DNA of 64,000 nucleotides. It comes from Paracoccaceae bacterium (lineage in GTDB: Bacteria; Pseudomonadota; Alphaproteobacteria; Rhodobacterales; Rhodobacteraceae). Shown here in pieces: positions 34,934 to 43,745 of this stretch. A program made the position numbers and the translations under genes. The notes below the pieces were generated by a model, which had not been told where the DNA came from, did not search any database, and worked only from the letters and a program-made list of their open reading frames with translations. Where the stretch lies: assembly GCA_002709405.1 (NCBI GenBank), contig PAQV01000100.1, positions 41,588-105,587 of the forward strand, given 5' to 3'. The stretch's first letter is position 1, and each line of letters starts with the position of its first letter.

Positions 34934-35753
34934 GGGCCGGGTTACTCCAACGTTCGGCGAGCCACTCGGTCACGAGGTTCACGCCCACGGCCAGCAGCGC
35001 GATGGCGAAGGCCGGATAAAGCGGCATCATCTCTCCGAAACCGATCAGCGAGGCGTTCTCGCGCACCATGTTGCCCCAGTCGGCCGAGGGCGGCTGCAGG
35101 CCGAGCCCGAGGAAGCTGAGGGCGCTGATGAAGAGGAAGATGAAACAGAACCGAAGGCCGAATTCGGACACCAGCGTCGGCAGCGAGTTGGGCAGCGTCT
35201 CGCGCAGCATGATGCCCAGGCCGCTGTCGCCGCGCAGGCGGGCGGTTTCCACGAAGTCGAGCGCGTTGATCTCGAGCCCGATGGCCCGCGAGATCCGGAA
35301 GACGCGCGGCGAGTCCAGGAAGGCCACCACGATGATCAGCACCGGCAAGCTGGTGCCCAGGATCGCCAGCAAGAGCAGGGCAAACACCTTCTGCGGAATG
35401 GCCAGAATCAGGTCGAAGAAGCGGCTGAGGACGAAATCGACCCCGCGCCCCAGCGTCGCGCTGAGCAAACCGAGCGATGCGCCGAAGAGGAACGACAGCA
35501 CCACGACCGCCAGCGCCAGCCCGATCGAGTTGCGGGCCCCGTAGACCAGGCGGGTCATCACATCCCGTCCCAGAACGTCGGTGCCCAGCGGGTGTTCGGG
35601 CGAGGGCAGATCGAAGGCGAAGCCGACGATCTCGGCCTCGCCATATGGCATCAGGAAGGGGCCGACGATCGCGACGGCCAGCATGAACAGGACGATGGTG
35701 GCGCCGATGATCGGCTGCCAGTGCAGACGGCCCCGAGAGGATTTCTTCATCAT
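34926..35753 (-). CDS. Peptide-type ABC transporter permease (DppC-like)
   Basis: This is a 275-residue permease with a cytoplasmic N-terminus, about six membrane helices and the DppC-type segment HPLGTDVLGRDVMTRLVYGARNSIG (about 55-79). The ATPase-contact loop includes ETARLRGDSGLGIMLRETLPNS (about 168-190). It overlaps the DppB-like gene by four bases. Together with that protein it forms the heterodimeric channel of the importer. Confidence 0.93.
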   Translation of the reverse strand: MMKKSSRGRLHWQPIIGATIVLFMLAVAIVGPFLMPYGEAEIVGFAFDLPSPEHPLGTDVLGRDVMTRLVYGARNSIGLALAVVVLSFLFGASLGLLSATLGRGVDFVLSRFFDLILAIPQKVFALLLLAILGTSLPVLIIVVAFLDSPRVFRISRAIGLEINALDFVETARLRGDSGLGIMLRETLPNSLPTLVSEFGLRFCFIFLFISALSFLGLGLQPPSADWGNMVRENASLIGFGEMMPLYPAFAIALLAVGVNLVTEWLAERWSNPAHE

Positions 35754-36733
35754 TTTCTCGCGTAAAGCAGGCGCGGGTTGGTCACGATCCCGATCACGTC
35801 GGCCAGCGTGTTCAGGCTGACGTAGAAGGTCGCGAAGATCAGGCTTGCGGCCTGCACCAGCGGGATGTCCCTCCGCGCGACGGCATCGACCATCAGCTGC
35901 CCCAGCCCCGGATAGGCAAAGACCGCCTCGATGACCACGATGCCGGTCAGCAGGTAGGCCATGTTGAGCGTGATCACCACGGCGATGGGCCCCATCGCGT
36001 TGGGAAGGGCATGGCGCCAGACGACCTTGCGCCGTCTCAGGCCCTTCAACTCGGCCATCTCGATATAGGGGCGCTGGAACAGGGCCACCAGCGACGACCG
36101 GGTCATCCGCGACATGTGGGCCTGGACGATCAGCGTCAGTGTCAGGGCCGGAAGGACGGTCTGCCAGATCCGCTCTAACAGCGGCGCACCGGGGTCAATG
36201 ACAGAAAGGCTGGGAAATAGCCCCGTCTTCACGGCTAGGAAGAGGATCATCAGGTAGCCAAGCGCGAATTCGGGCAGCGACACGCAGGCCAGCGTGGTGA
36301 TCCCCGTGGCGCGGTCGAAAACCGAATTGCGGAACGTCGCGCTCAGGATCCCCAGCAGCAACGCCAGCGGCACGGCCAGAACGGCGGCCAGAACGGCGAG
36401 GAACGCGCTGTTTTTCACCCGCTGGGCCAGCAGCTCGGACACCGGCACATCGCTGATAAGCGAGCGTCCAAGGTCTCCGTGCAGGGCATTGCCCAGCCAT
36501 TCGAAATACCGTTCAAGGAAGGGGCGATCCAGCCCGAGACGCTCGTTGAAGGCCCGAACCGACTCGTCGGTGGCTTGCGACTTGAGCACCTCGCGCGCGA
36601 TGTCGCCCGGCAGAAGTTCGATGACGCCGTAGATCACGAAGGAAATGACGGCGATGGTGCCGAGGCCGATCAACAGCCTCGCCACCATCATCTTAACGAC
36701 CGGAGATCGCATCAGGTCTTTCAAGCGGCCCAC
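35750..36733 (-). CDS. Peptide-type ABC transporter permease (DppB-like)
   Basis: This is a 327-residue permease with an N-terminal membrane helix, a periplasmic loop (LPGDIAREVLKSQATDESVRA, about 43-63) and five further helices. The coupling loop around MAELKGLRRRKVVWRHALPNAMG (about 227-250) marks the DppB side. The first start at 36733 overlaps the binding-protein gene; MRSPVVKMM at 36712 is an alternative start without that overlap. Confidence 0.92.
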   Translation of the reverse strand: MGRLKDLMRSPVVKMMVARLLIGLGTIAVISFVIYGVIELLPGDIAREVLKSQATDESVRAFNERLGLDRPFLERYFEWLGNALHGDLGRSLISDVPVSELLAQRVKNSAFLAVLAAVLAVPLALLLGILSATFRNSVFDRATGITTLACVSLPEFALGYLMILFLAVKTGLFPSLSVIDPGAPLLERIWQTVLPALTLTLIVQAHMSRMTRSSLVALFQRPYIEMAELKGLRRRKVVWRHALPNAMGPIAVVITLNMAYLLTGIVVIEAVFAYPGLGQLMVDAVARRDIPLVQAASLIFATFYVSLNTLADVIGIVTNPRLLYARK

Positions 36734-38277
36734 CAGCGTTCGACACCCTTGTAGCCGTCAAGGTTGTAGTTCGACCCGATGGTCTCGGGCACGACCACGG
36801 TCTCGCGATGCGCGAACATGTGGTTGGCGAACATCGGGATCAGCGTCGCGCCGTCATCACGCAGGATCTCCTGGCATTCGCGGTAGATCTCGGCCCGCAG
36901 GGAATCATCCGTCTCAAGCCGGCCCATGCCGAGAAGCTCGTCGAAGCGCTCGTTCTTCCACTGGGTCTCGTTCAGCGCCCCGTCCGAGGCATAGCCCTGC
37001 GAGAAGATCCAGTCCTCGGTCGGACGGCCCGACCAGTAGGATCCGAAGAACGGCGTGCGACGGTAGATGTTCGAGAAATAGCCCTCGGACGGTTCGCGCA
37101 CGACGTCGATGGTGATGCCCGACTCGGCAGCCTGTTCCTGGTACATGAGCGCGGCATCCACCGCGCCCGGGAAGGCGGCGTCCGAGATGTGCAGCGGCAC
37201 GGTCAGCTTGTCCATGCCCGCCTGGCGCAGGAAGTACTTCGAGCGGTCCGGATCGTAGGTGCGCTGTTCCAGGTCGGCGGCGTAGAACTTGTTCGCCGGG
37301 CCGATCGGCTGGTCGTTGCCCACCGCGCCATGGCCGCTGAGGATGGTCTGCACCATGGCCTCGCGGTTGACGCCGTATTTCAGGGCCATGCGCACGTTGT
37401 TGTCGCTGAAGGGCGCTTCGGGCGCGTTCATCGAGAAGGTATAGTGCAGCAGGCCCTGGATTTCGCGCAGGGTGACGCCGTTGGCGCGCTGCAGCAGCCG
37501 CGCGGTGCGCGGGTCGATACGTTCGACCACGTCGACATCGCCGGTCGTGACCGCGTTCTGCCGGGTGGTGGTGTCGCGGATCGACAGCAGCTCGACCTCG
37601 TCGAAATAGGCGGCGTTTGGCTTCCAGTAGTTCGGGTTCCGCGACAGGCGGGCGCGCACGCCGGGCTGGAAGTCCTGCAGCACGTAGGCGCCGGTTCCGA
37701 CGCCGCTGGCCCAGTCGACGCCGTCGTCGGTCGCCGGCATGATGCCAAGCGCGTAGAAGGACATAAGGAAGCCGAAATCCGCGTTGCCTTCGACCAGCGT
37801 GATGCGGACGTTGTCGCCGTCGATGGTCATGTCCTCGATGCCGGCGATGATGGATGAGGCGGTCGAGGTCGAGGATTCACCGCCGTGGTGGCGCAGGGTG
37901 GCGACCACGTCGCTCGGCGTCAGCGTTCGGCCGTCATGGAACTCGACCCCGCTGCGGATGCGGAAGGTCCAGACCTTGGCATCGGGGCTGATATCCCAGC
38001 TTTCGGCAAGCTCGGGGCGCAGCTGGCCATCGGGTCCGACCTCGGTCAGGCAGTTCCGAAGGCAGCCGAAGTTCAGGACGATCGGAAAGGTGTCGATGGC
38101 CAGCGCCGGATCGAGCGAATCGTTGGCAGAGCCTGTGCCCATGCCAAGCCGCAGCGTGCCGCCGCGCTTCGGTTCCGCGAATGCCGGCCGCATTCCGGCC
38201 ATGAGTGCTGCGCCACCGAGGCCGAGGCCAAGGGTTTGGCGCCGATTGAAAGTGAACGGGGAGAGCTTCCGGATCAT
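36721..38277 (-). CDS. Peptide-type ABC transporter substrate-binding protein (SBP family 5)
   Basis: This is a 518-residue periplasmic binding protein of the DppA/OppA/NikA family. It has a twin-arginine-like leader NRRQTLGLGLGGAALMAGMRPAFA (about 11-34), so Tat export of a folded protein is possible. Family blocks include AESWDISPDAKVWTFRIRSGVEFHDGRTLT (about 90-119) and RNPNYWKPNAAYFDEVELL. It is the first gene of a five-gene minus operon (binding protein, two permeases, fused ATPase, DAO oxidoreductase). The ligand may be a peptide, opine or N-methylated compound. Confidence 0.92.
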   Translation of the reverse strand: MIRKLSPFTFNRRQTLGLGLGGAALMAGMRPAFAEPKRGGTLRLGMGTGSANDSLDPALAIDTFPIVLNFGCLRNCLTEVGPDGQLRPELAESWDISPDAKVWTFRIRSGVEFHDGRTLTPSDVVATLRHHGGESSTSTASSIIAGIEDMTIDGDNVRITLVEGNADFGFLMSFYALGIMPATDDGVDWASGVGTGAYVLQDFQPGVRARLSRNPNYWKPNAAYFDEVELLSIRDTTTRQNAVTTGDVDVVERIDPRTARLLQRANGVTLREIQGLLHYTFSMNAPEAPFSDNNVRMALKYGVNREAMVQTILSGHGAVGNDQPIGPANKFYAADLEQRTYDPDRSKYFLRQAGMDKLTVPLHISDAAFPGAVDAALMYQEQAAESGITIDVVREPSEGYFSNIYRRTPFFGSYWSGRPTEDWIFSQGYASDGALNETQWKNERFDELLGMGRLETDDSLRAEIYRECQEILRDDGATLIPMFANHMFAHRETVVVPETIGSNYNLDGYKGVERWWAA

Positions 38278-38766
38278 GCTTACCTATCCATGTTGCGTGG
38301 GGTCATCATTTTTCCGGACCTTGGAAAGAAACTGGACGCTTCACCAGCCACCAATCTGTAATATCAGGCATGCTGTATTTGTTATATCTATGATGCGACT
38401 TTTGGGAGCGGCGTACGCGTGGCCTTACTGCAGGGCGCAGCCATTTCCCATGCACCGACACGAAAAAGCGAACCGGAAGAGCAGGCAAGACCACCGGACG
38501 ATCTTACTTTTCCATTTTATTATATAGATATACCGGATCGAGCACCTTAACCCTCGTGGCGAACAGAACCGATCGACAACCAGCCCGGACATCAGGCCCA
38601 CAGCTACCGAGCAAGTCCAAGGCGTTATCAGAAATAACCATTTAGTTATGTCTGATAGATATATTTTGACGCTGTAACATTGAGCGCTCCGCCCCCTAGT
38701 CTGGCCCCCGAAACAAGAGAGACGCGTCGTCGACCAGCGCGACCGGAAGACGTGACTGCAGCGGAT
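38278..38766. promoter_or_regulatory. 489-base AT-rich divergent regulatory region
   Basis: This region lies between the ABC importer operon (minus) and the oxidoreductase operon (plus). No convincing gene is present. It is much more AT-rich than its neighbours and contains several TATA-rich tracts (about 38376-38390, 38515-38532 and 38654-38668). A strong inverted repeat lies at 38626-38657. Both operon promoters are expected here. Confidence 0.6.
38626..38657. promoter_or_regulatory. Near-perfect 13-base inverted repeat (candidate operator)
   Basis: Arms TATCAGAAATAAC (38626-38638) and GTTATGTCTGATA (38645-38657) match at 12 of 13 positions around a six-base spacer CATTTA. The sequence is followed at once by an AT-rich GATATATTTTGAC stretch that could hold a -10 element. 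It lies 110 bases before the oxidoreductase start. This is typical of a dimeric regulator site. Which of the two local regulators (LysR or FadR type) might bind cannot be told. Confidence 0.6.
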
Positions 38767-40095
38767 ATGAGCATGACAAGACCCCAGCCCTACTGGTGGG
38801 CACCCGCCAAATTTCCCGATCCGGCATCCCCCTCGCCGACCGATGCGACCCCGTCCCCGGCCGCGCTTCCTGCAGAATGCGACGTGCTCGTGATCGGCGC
38901 GGGTCACACCGGGCTGTCCGCCGCGCGGACGCTGGCCTCACGGGGCCGGTCGGCGGTCGTGCTGGACAAGGAGGTGCCGGGCTACGGCGCCAGCTCGCGC
39001 AACGGAGGCATGATCGGCGGCGGCCACCGCCTCTCGGTCGAGCAGCTGGAATCGCGTTTCGGCGCCCAAGTCGGACACCGCATGCTGAAAGAGGCGCATG
39101 TCGAGGCACTTGCCTTTGCCCGCTCGGTCATCGAGGACGAGGGCATCGACTGCGATTTCAAGCAGACCGGCCGGTTCCGTGGCCTCTGGCTGGACAGCGA
39201 ATACGAGACCTCGGCGCGAGAACTGGAACGGCTGCAGGCGATCTTCGACCTTGATGCCTGGATGGTCCCGCAAGCGCGCCAGCGCGAGGAAGTCGCCACG
39301 GATCTCTATGCCGGTGGCACGGTCTATGCGGCGCATGGCGCGCTGAACCCGGCCAAGTACGTGCTGGGCCTTCTGGCCGCCGCGCGCCGGGCCGGGGCCC
39401 AGGTCTTTGGCCAGACGCCGGCCACCGGGGTCGAGCGTTCGGGCAGCGGTTTCGTCGTCGACACGCCCGCGGGCAAGATCCGTGCCGGGCAGGTGCTGGT
39501 CGCGACCAACGGCTATACCGACGGCGCCTTGCCCTGGCTCCGCCGGCGCATCGTCCCGATCCCCAGCTTCATCGTCGCCACCGAGGAGCTGGGCGAAAAC
39601 CGCCTGCGCGACCTCTTTCCCACCGGCCGCATGGTCGCGGAATCGCGCGAGCGGCACTGCTATTTCCGGCCGTCGCCCGATTACAAACGGCTGATCTTCG
39701 GCGGCCGCGCGGCGATGTTCCCGGCCCCCGACGGGCTGGCCCAGTCCGAGCTGCGCCGCCTCATGACCGAGGTCTTCCCGCAACTCGGCGACGTCACCTT
39801 CGAGCACAGCTGGAGCGGGCGCACCGGCTTTTCCTTCAACTTCATGCCGAATGTCGGGGAACGCGACGGGATCTGGCACGCGATGGGCTATTCCGGCAGC
39901 GGCAACGCCATGGCCCCCTATCTCGGCCACAAGGTCGCGCTGCAGATGCTGGGCGACAGCGAGGGCGACACCGCCTTCACCCAGACCCCGTTCGACGGCC
40001 GGTTCTGGCATCCCGGCAAGCCATGGTTCCTGCCCTTCGCCGACGTGTTCTTCCGTCTGCGCGACCGCCAGGCCAACGCAAGGAAACGCAAATGA
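38767..40095 (+). CDS. DAO-family FAD oxidoreductase (PuuB/OrdL-like)
   Basis: This is a 442-residue flavoenzyme related to gamma-glutamylputrescine oxidase-type proteins. It has the N-terminal YWWAPAKFPDP segment, the FAD motif VIGAGHTGLSAARTLASRG (about 44-62) and YGASSRNGGMIGGG. The C-terminal part is WSGRTGFSFNFMPNVGERDGIWHAMGYSGSGNAMAPYLG-like, with FAD contacts. It should oxidise an amine, giving an aldehyde for the downstream aldehyde dehydrogenase. The ATG at 38767 is preferred; an upstream TTG at 38680 would add 29 low-complexity residues. It overlaps the next gene by ATGA. Confidence 0.85.
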   Translation: MSMTRPQPYWWAPAKFPDPASPSPTDATPSPAALPAECDVLVIGAGHTGLSAARTLASRGRSAVVLDKEVPGYGASSRNGGMIGGGHRLSVEQLESRFGAQVGHRMLKEAHVEALAFARSVIEDEGIDCDFKQTGRFRGLWLDSEYETSARELERLQAIFDLDAWMVPQARQREEVATDLYAGGTVYAAHGALNPAKYVLGLLAAARRAGAQVFGQTPATGVERSGSGFVVDTPAGKIRAGQVLVATNGYTDGALPWLRRRIVPIPSFIVATEELGENRLRDLFPTGRMVAESRERHCYFRPSPDYKRLIFGGRAAMFPAPDGLAQSELRRLMTEVFPQLGDVTFEHSWSGRTGFSFNFMPNVGERDGIWHAMGYSGSGNAMAPYLGHKVALQMLGDSEGDTAFTQTPFDGRFWHPGKPWFLPFADVFFRLRDRQANARKRK

Positions 40096-42128
40096 GCGCC
40101 TACCCCGCCCTGCTCTCGCCCCTGAAACTGGGCTCGATCGAGCTGCGCAACCGGGTCTTCAGCAGCGGGCACGCCCCGGGCTATGCCGACAAGGGCCTGC
40201 CCGGCGACCGCTACCAGGCCTATTACGAGGAAAAGGCCCGGGGCGGCATCGGGCTGGCGATCTTTGGCGGGTCGTCGAACATCGCGCGGGAGTCCGGGTC
40301 GGTCTACGGCCAGATCTATGTCGGCTCGGACGCCGTCATCCCGTCGTTCCGCGACTTCGCCAAACGCATCCACCGTCATGACACCCGCCTGATGTGCCAG
40401 ATCTCGCACATGGGGCGGCGCACGACATGGTCGTCGGGCGACTGGCTGCCGACCATCGCGCCCAGCGTGATCCGCGACCCCGCCCACCATTCGGTCCCGC
40501 GGGAGATGAACGACGGCGACATCCGCACGCTGATCGCGAATTTCGCCGATGCGGCCTGGCGCTGCAAGGAAGGCGGGCTGGACGGCTGCGAGGTTCTCGC
40601 GACCACCCACCTGCTGGGCCAGTTCCTGTCGCCGCTGTCGAACCGGCGCACCGATGCCTATGGCGGGTCGCTCGAGAACCGCGCCCGGCTGGCGATGGAC
40701 GTGCTCGAGGCCGTGCGCGACCGGGTCGGCCCGGATTTCGTCGTGGGCCTGCGATATGCGGCGGACGAAAGCAACGAGGGCGGCTTCGGCGCGGACGAGG
40801 GCATTGAATTCGCCCGACTGCTGGGGAAACAGGCCGCAGCCGATTTCCTGGACGTGAACGGGGCCTATGGCGGCACCACCCATGGCATGGCCGAGAACTT
40901 CCCCGGAATGGCCTTCGGCGCGGCGCCTTATGTCAAGCTGGCCGGCAAGGTGCGCGAGGCGAGCAACCTGCCGGTGATGCAGGCGGCGCGGCTCTCGGAT
41001 CCGTCGACGGCCAACTGGGCGGTCGAGAACGGGTATCTCGACGTCGCGGGCATGACCCGTCCTCTGATGGCCGACCCGCATCTGGTGACCAAGCTTGAAC
41101 AGGGCGACGAGCCACGGATCCGGCCTTGTGTGGGCGCAAGCTATTGCATCGACCGGACCTATGTCGGGCAGGATGCCCTCTGCCTGCACAATGTCTCGAC
41201 CGGGCGCGAACGGGAGCTGCCGCACGAGATCGCCCCGGGCGAAACCCGCAAGCGCATCGTCGTCATCGGCGGCGGTCCGGCGGGCATGGAAGCGGCGCGG
41301 GTCAGCGCCCTGCGGGGCCACGAGGTGACGCTGTTCGAGGCCGCGCCCCAGCTGGGCGGCCAGACCATCCTGGCCAGCAAGGCCGGCTGGCGGCGCGAGA
41401 TGGCGGCGATCGGAGGCTGGCTCTCGGCCGAGATCGAACTGCTGGGCGTGGATATCCGCACCAATGCCTATGTCGAAGGGCCCGAGGTGCTTGAGCTGAA
41501 CCCCGATGTGGTCGTGGTGGCCACCGGAGGGATGCCCGCCTTCGACCTGCCCGAGGGCGGAGAGGACCTGGCCACCAGCAGCTGGGATCTGCTGGGCGGC
41601 ACCACCCGGCCCGAAGGCGACGTGCTGGTCTATGACGAGGGCGGCAGCCATGCCGGCGCCTCGGTCGCGGACTGGCTGGCATCGAACGGCGCTCAAGTCG
41701 AGGTCGCGACCCCCGACCGGATGGTCGGGCGCGGCATCGGCGGGATCAACTACCCGATCTACCTGCGCAACCTGCACCGCAACAACGCCCGTCTGAGCCC
41801 CGACCTGCGGCTTCTCGGCCTGCGGCGCGACGGCAACCAGATCGTGGCAAGCTTCCAGAACGTCTACAGTCGCGAGCGCTGCGAACGCCGGCACACGCAG
41901 GTTGTGGTCGAACAGCTGACCGAACCGGCGGACGAACCGTTTCACGCGCTGATCGACCAGTCCCGCAACAAGGGCGCACTCGACATCGAAACCCTGGTCG
42001 CGGGGCAACCCCAGACGCTGGGCGCCGACGAGGATGGCTATCAGCTGTTCCGCATCGGCGACGCCGTTTCGGCCCGCGACATCCACGCCGCCATGCTGGA
42101 CGCCAACCGGCTGTGCCGGACGTTCTGA
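40092..42128 (+). CDS. OYE/TMADH-type flavin oxidoreductase, N-methyl-amino-acid demethylase-like
   Basis: This 678-residue enzyme has an N-terminal FMN TIM barrel (about 1-340; LSPLKLGSIELRNRVFSSGH, THLLGQFLSPLSNRRTDAYGG). A linker follows, then a C-terminal nucleotide-binding half with VVIGGGPAGMEAARVSALRG (about 386-405). This is the layout of trimethylamine dehydrogenase, 2,4-dienoyl-CoA reductase and N-methylproline demethylase. The iron-sulfur loop reads CVGASYCIDRTYVGQDALC, so only three Cys occupy the usual four positions, with Ala at the second. A demethylase of a betaine or N-methylated amino acid fits the flanking flavoenzyme and aldehyde dehydrogenase. Start ATG 40092 overlaps the preceding stop. 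Confidence 0.82.
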   Translation: MSAYPALLSPLKLGSIELRNRVFSSGHAPGYADKGLPGDRYQAYYEEKARGGIGLAIFGGSSNIARESGSVYGQIYVGSDAVIPSFRDFAKRIHRHDTRLMCQISHMGRRTTWSSGDWLPTIAPSVIRDPAHHSVPREMNDGDIRTLIANFADAAWRCKEGGLDGCEVLATTHLLGQFLSPLSNRRTDAYGGSLENRARLAMDVLEAVRDRVGPDFVVGLRYAADESNEGGFGADEGIEFARLLGKQAAADFLDVNGAYGGTTHGMAENFPGMAFGAAPYVKLAGKVREASNLPVMQAARLSDPSTANWAVENGYLDVAGMTRPLMADPHLVTKLEQGDEPRIRPCVGASYCIDRTYVGQDALCLHNVSTGRERELPHEIAPGETRKRIVVIGGGPAGMEAARVSALRGHEVTLFEAAPQLGGQTILASKAGWRREMAAIGGWLSAEIELLGVDIRTNAYVEGPEVLELNPDVVVVATGGMPAFDLPEGGEDLATSSWDLLGGTTRPEGDVLVYDEGGSHAGASVADWLASNGAQVEVATPDRMVGRGIGGINYPIYLRNLHRNNARLSPDLRLLGLRRDGNQIVASFQNVYSRERCERRHTQVVVEQLTEPADEPFHALIDQSRNKGALDIETLVAGQPQTLGADEDGYQLFRIGDAVSARDIHAAMLDANRLCRTF

Positions 42129-42165
42129 CCGGCAAAATCCATTCAACACCAAAGGAGCCAAGCGA

Positions 42166-43620
42166 ATGACCTTTGCGCTCGAGCATTTCATCGGCGGTGA
42201 CCGCATCGCCTGTACTGACGGAGAGATCGCCGTCATCAACCCCTCGACCGAAGCCACCCTGGGCAAATTCGCCCCCGCCGGTCCGGACCTCGTGGACCGG
42301 GCCGTTGCCGCCGCCGTCAAGGCGTTCCCGGCCTGGTCGACCACCGCGCCGCAGGACCGCCACGCGGCGCTGCTGCGGATTGCCGATGCCTACGAGGCGC
42401 GGATCGAGGACCTGGCCCAGGCGCTGTCGGCCGAGATGGGCGCGCCCATCGACTTTGCCCGCAAAAGCCAGGCCGGCGCTGGTCTGAACCACCTGCGCGC
42501 CTTTGCCCGGGCGCTGGAAAACTACAGCTTCCGCACGCCCGTCGGCCCCGAGGCGCCCGACCAGGCGATCCTGCACGAGCCCGTCGGTGTGGCCGCGCTG
42601 ATCACACCCTGGAACTGGCCGCTGAACCAGATCGCGCTCAAGGTCGGCGCGGCGCTGGCTGCCGGCTGCACCATGGTGCTCAAACCTTCCGAGATCTCGC
42701 CGATGACGGCGCAGGTCTTTGCCGAGATCATCGAGGCCGCCGACCTGCCGACAGGCGTGTTCAACATGGTGCAGGGCGACGGCGCTGTGACCGGATCCGC
42801 GCTGGTCGCGCATCCCGACGTGGCCATCGTGTCCTTCACCGGCTCGACCCGGGCAGGTGTGGCGATCTCGCAATCGGCGGCGCCGGATGTGAAGCGGGTC
42901 TCGCTTGAGCTGGGGGGCAAGTCGCCCAGCATCGTTTTCGCCGATGCGGACGTGGAAAAGGCCGTGCGCTGGACGGCGACCTTCTGTTTCAACAACACCG
43001 GTCAGTCCTGCAACGCCGCGACCCGGCTGCTGGTCGAACGGTCGGTCTATGACAAGGCGATGGAAATCGCCAAACAGACCGCCGAAGCGCAGAAGGTCGG
43101 ACCGGCCAGCGCCTCGGGCGATCACATCGGCCCGCTCTCCTCGCCCGCGCAGTTCGAAAAGGTCCAGGGCCTGATCGGCAAGGCGATCGAGGAAGGCGCG
43201 ACCGTTCTGGTCGGCGGCGCCGGCCGCCCCGATGCCCTGCCCGAGGGCCTTTTTGCCCGGCCGACGATCTTTGCCGATGTCACCCCCGAGCAGACCATCT
43301 TCCGCGAAGAGGTGTTCGGCCCGGTCCTGACGATGACGCCCTTCGACACCGAGGAAGAGGCCATCGCCCTGGCCAATGACACCGAATACGGGCTGTCGGC
43401 CTACCTGCACAGCCAGGATCCCGCGCGGGTTCAGCGGGTCGGCGCACAGCTGCGCGCCGGAATGGTGCAGGCCAACAGCCACGGCCGCGCGCCCGGCACG
43501 CCCTTCGGCGGATACCGGCGCTCGGGCATCGGCCGGGAAGGCGGGCGCTGGGGCATCGAGGAATTCCTCGAGGTCAAACTGGTGACCGGCTGGCCCGTCT
43601 CCGAAGCTGAACCGGCCTGA
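42166..43620 (+). CDS. NAD(P)-dependent aldehyde dehydrogenase
   Basis: This is a 484-residue aldehyde dehydrogenase. It has the cofactor/active-site blocks TPWNWPLNQIALKVGAALAAGCTMVLKPSE (about 146-175), the catalytic Glu in SLELGGKSPS and the nucleophile Cys in NNTGQSCNAATRLLVER. An AAAGGAG site precedes the ATG by about eight bases. It follows the demethylase-like gene by 37 bases and is probably in the same operon. It would remove the aldehyde released by amine oxidation. The exact substrate is unknown. Confidence 0.92.
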   Translation: MTFALEHFIGGDRIACTDGEIAVINPSTEATLGKFAPAGPDLVDRAVAAAVKAFPAWSTTAPQDRHAALLRIADAYEARIEDLAQALSAEMGAPIDFARKSQAGAGLNHLRAFARALENYSFRTPVGPEAPDQAILHEPVGVAALITPWNWPLNQIALKVGAALAAGCTMVLKPSEISPMTAQVFAEIIEAADLPTGVFNMVQGDGAVTGSALVAHPDVAIVSFTGSTRAGVAISQSAAPDVKRVSLELGGKSPSIVFADADVEKAVRWTATFCFNNTGQSCNAATRLLVERSVYDKAMEIAKQTAEAQKVGPASASGDHIGPLSSPAQFEKVQGLIGKAIEEGATVLVGGAGRPDALPEGLFARPTIFADVTPEQTIFREEVFGPVLTMTPFDTEEEAIALANDTEYGLSAYLHSQDPARVQRVGAQLRAGMVQANSHGRAPGTPFGGYRRSGIGREGGRWGIEEFLEVKLVTGWPVSEAEPA

Positions 43621-43745
43621 GGCCGAAACCGGTGGATCACGGTCCTGATCGGAAAAAGTCTTGGTAAAAGGTAATGTTGCGTAACAGGGAATTCTCGACA
43701 ATACTCGCGGACGGTTCGAAACCTCACAGAAGATCGGGGTACAGG

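Noticed and set aside
38425..38907. 160-codon minus-strand frame in the divergent regulatory region
   Set aside because: It overlaps the start of the oxidoreductase gene and the AT-rich promoter, lacks a ribosome binding site and resembles nothing known.
39918..42344. 808-codon minus-strand open frame
   Set aside because: It lies opposite three real genes (FAD oxidoreductase, OYE demethylase, aldehyde dehydrogenase) and is a product of high-GC codon usage; no domain is seen.
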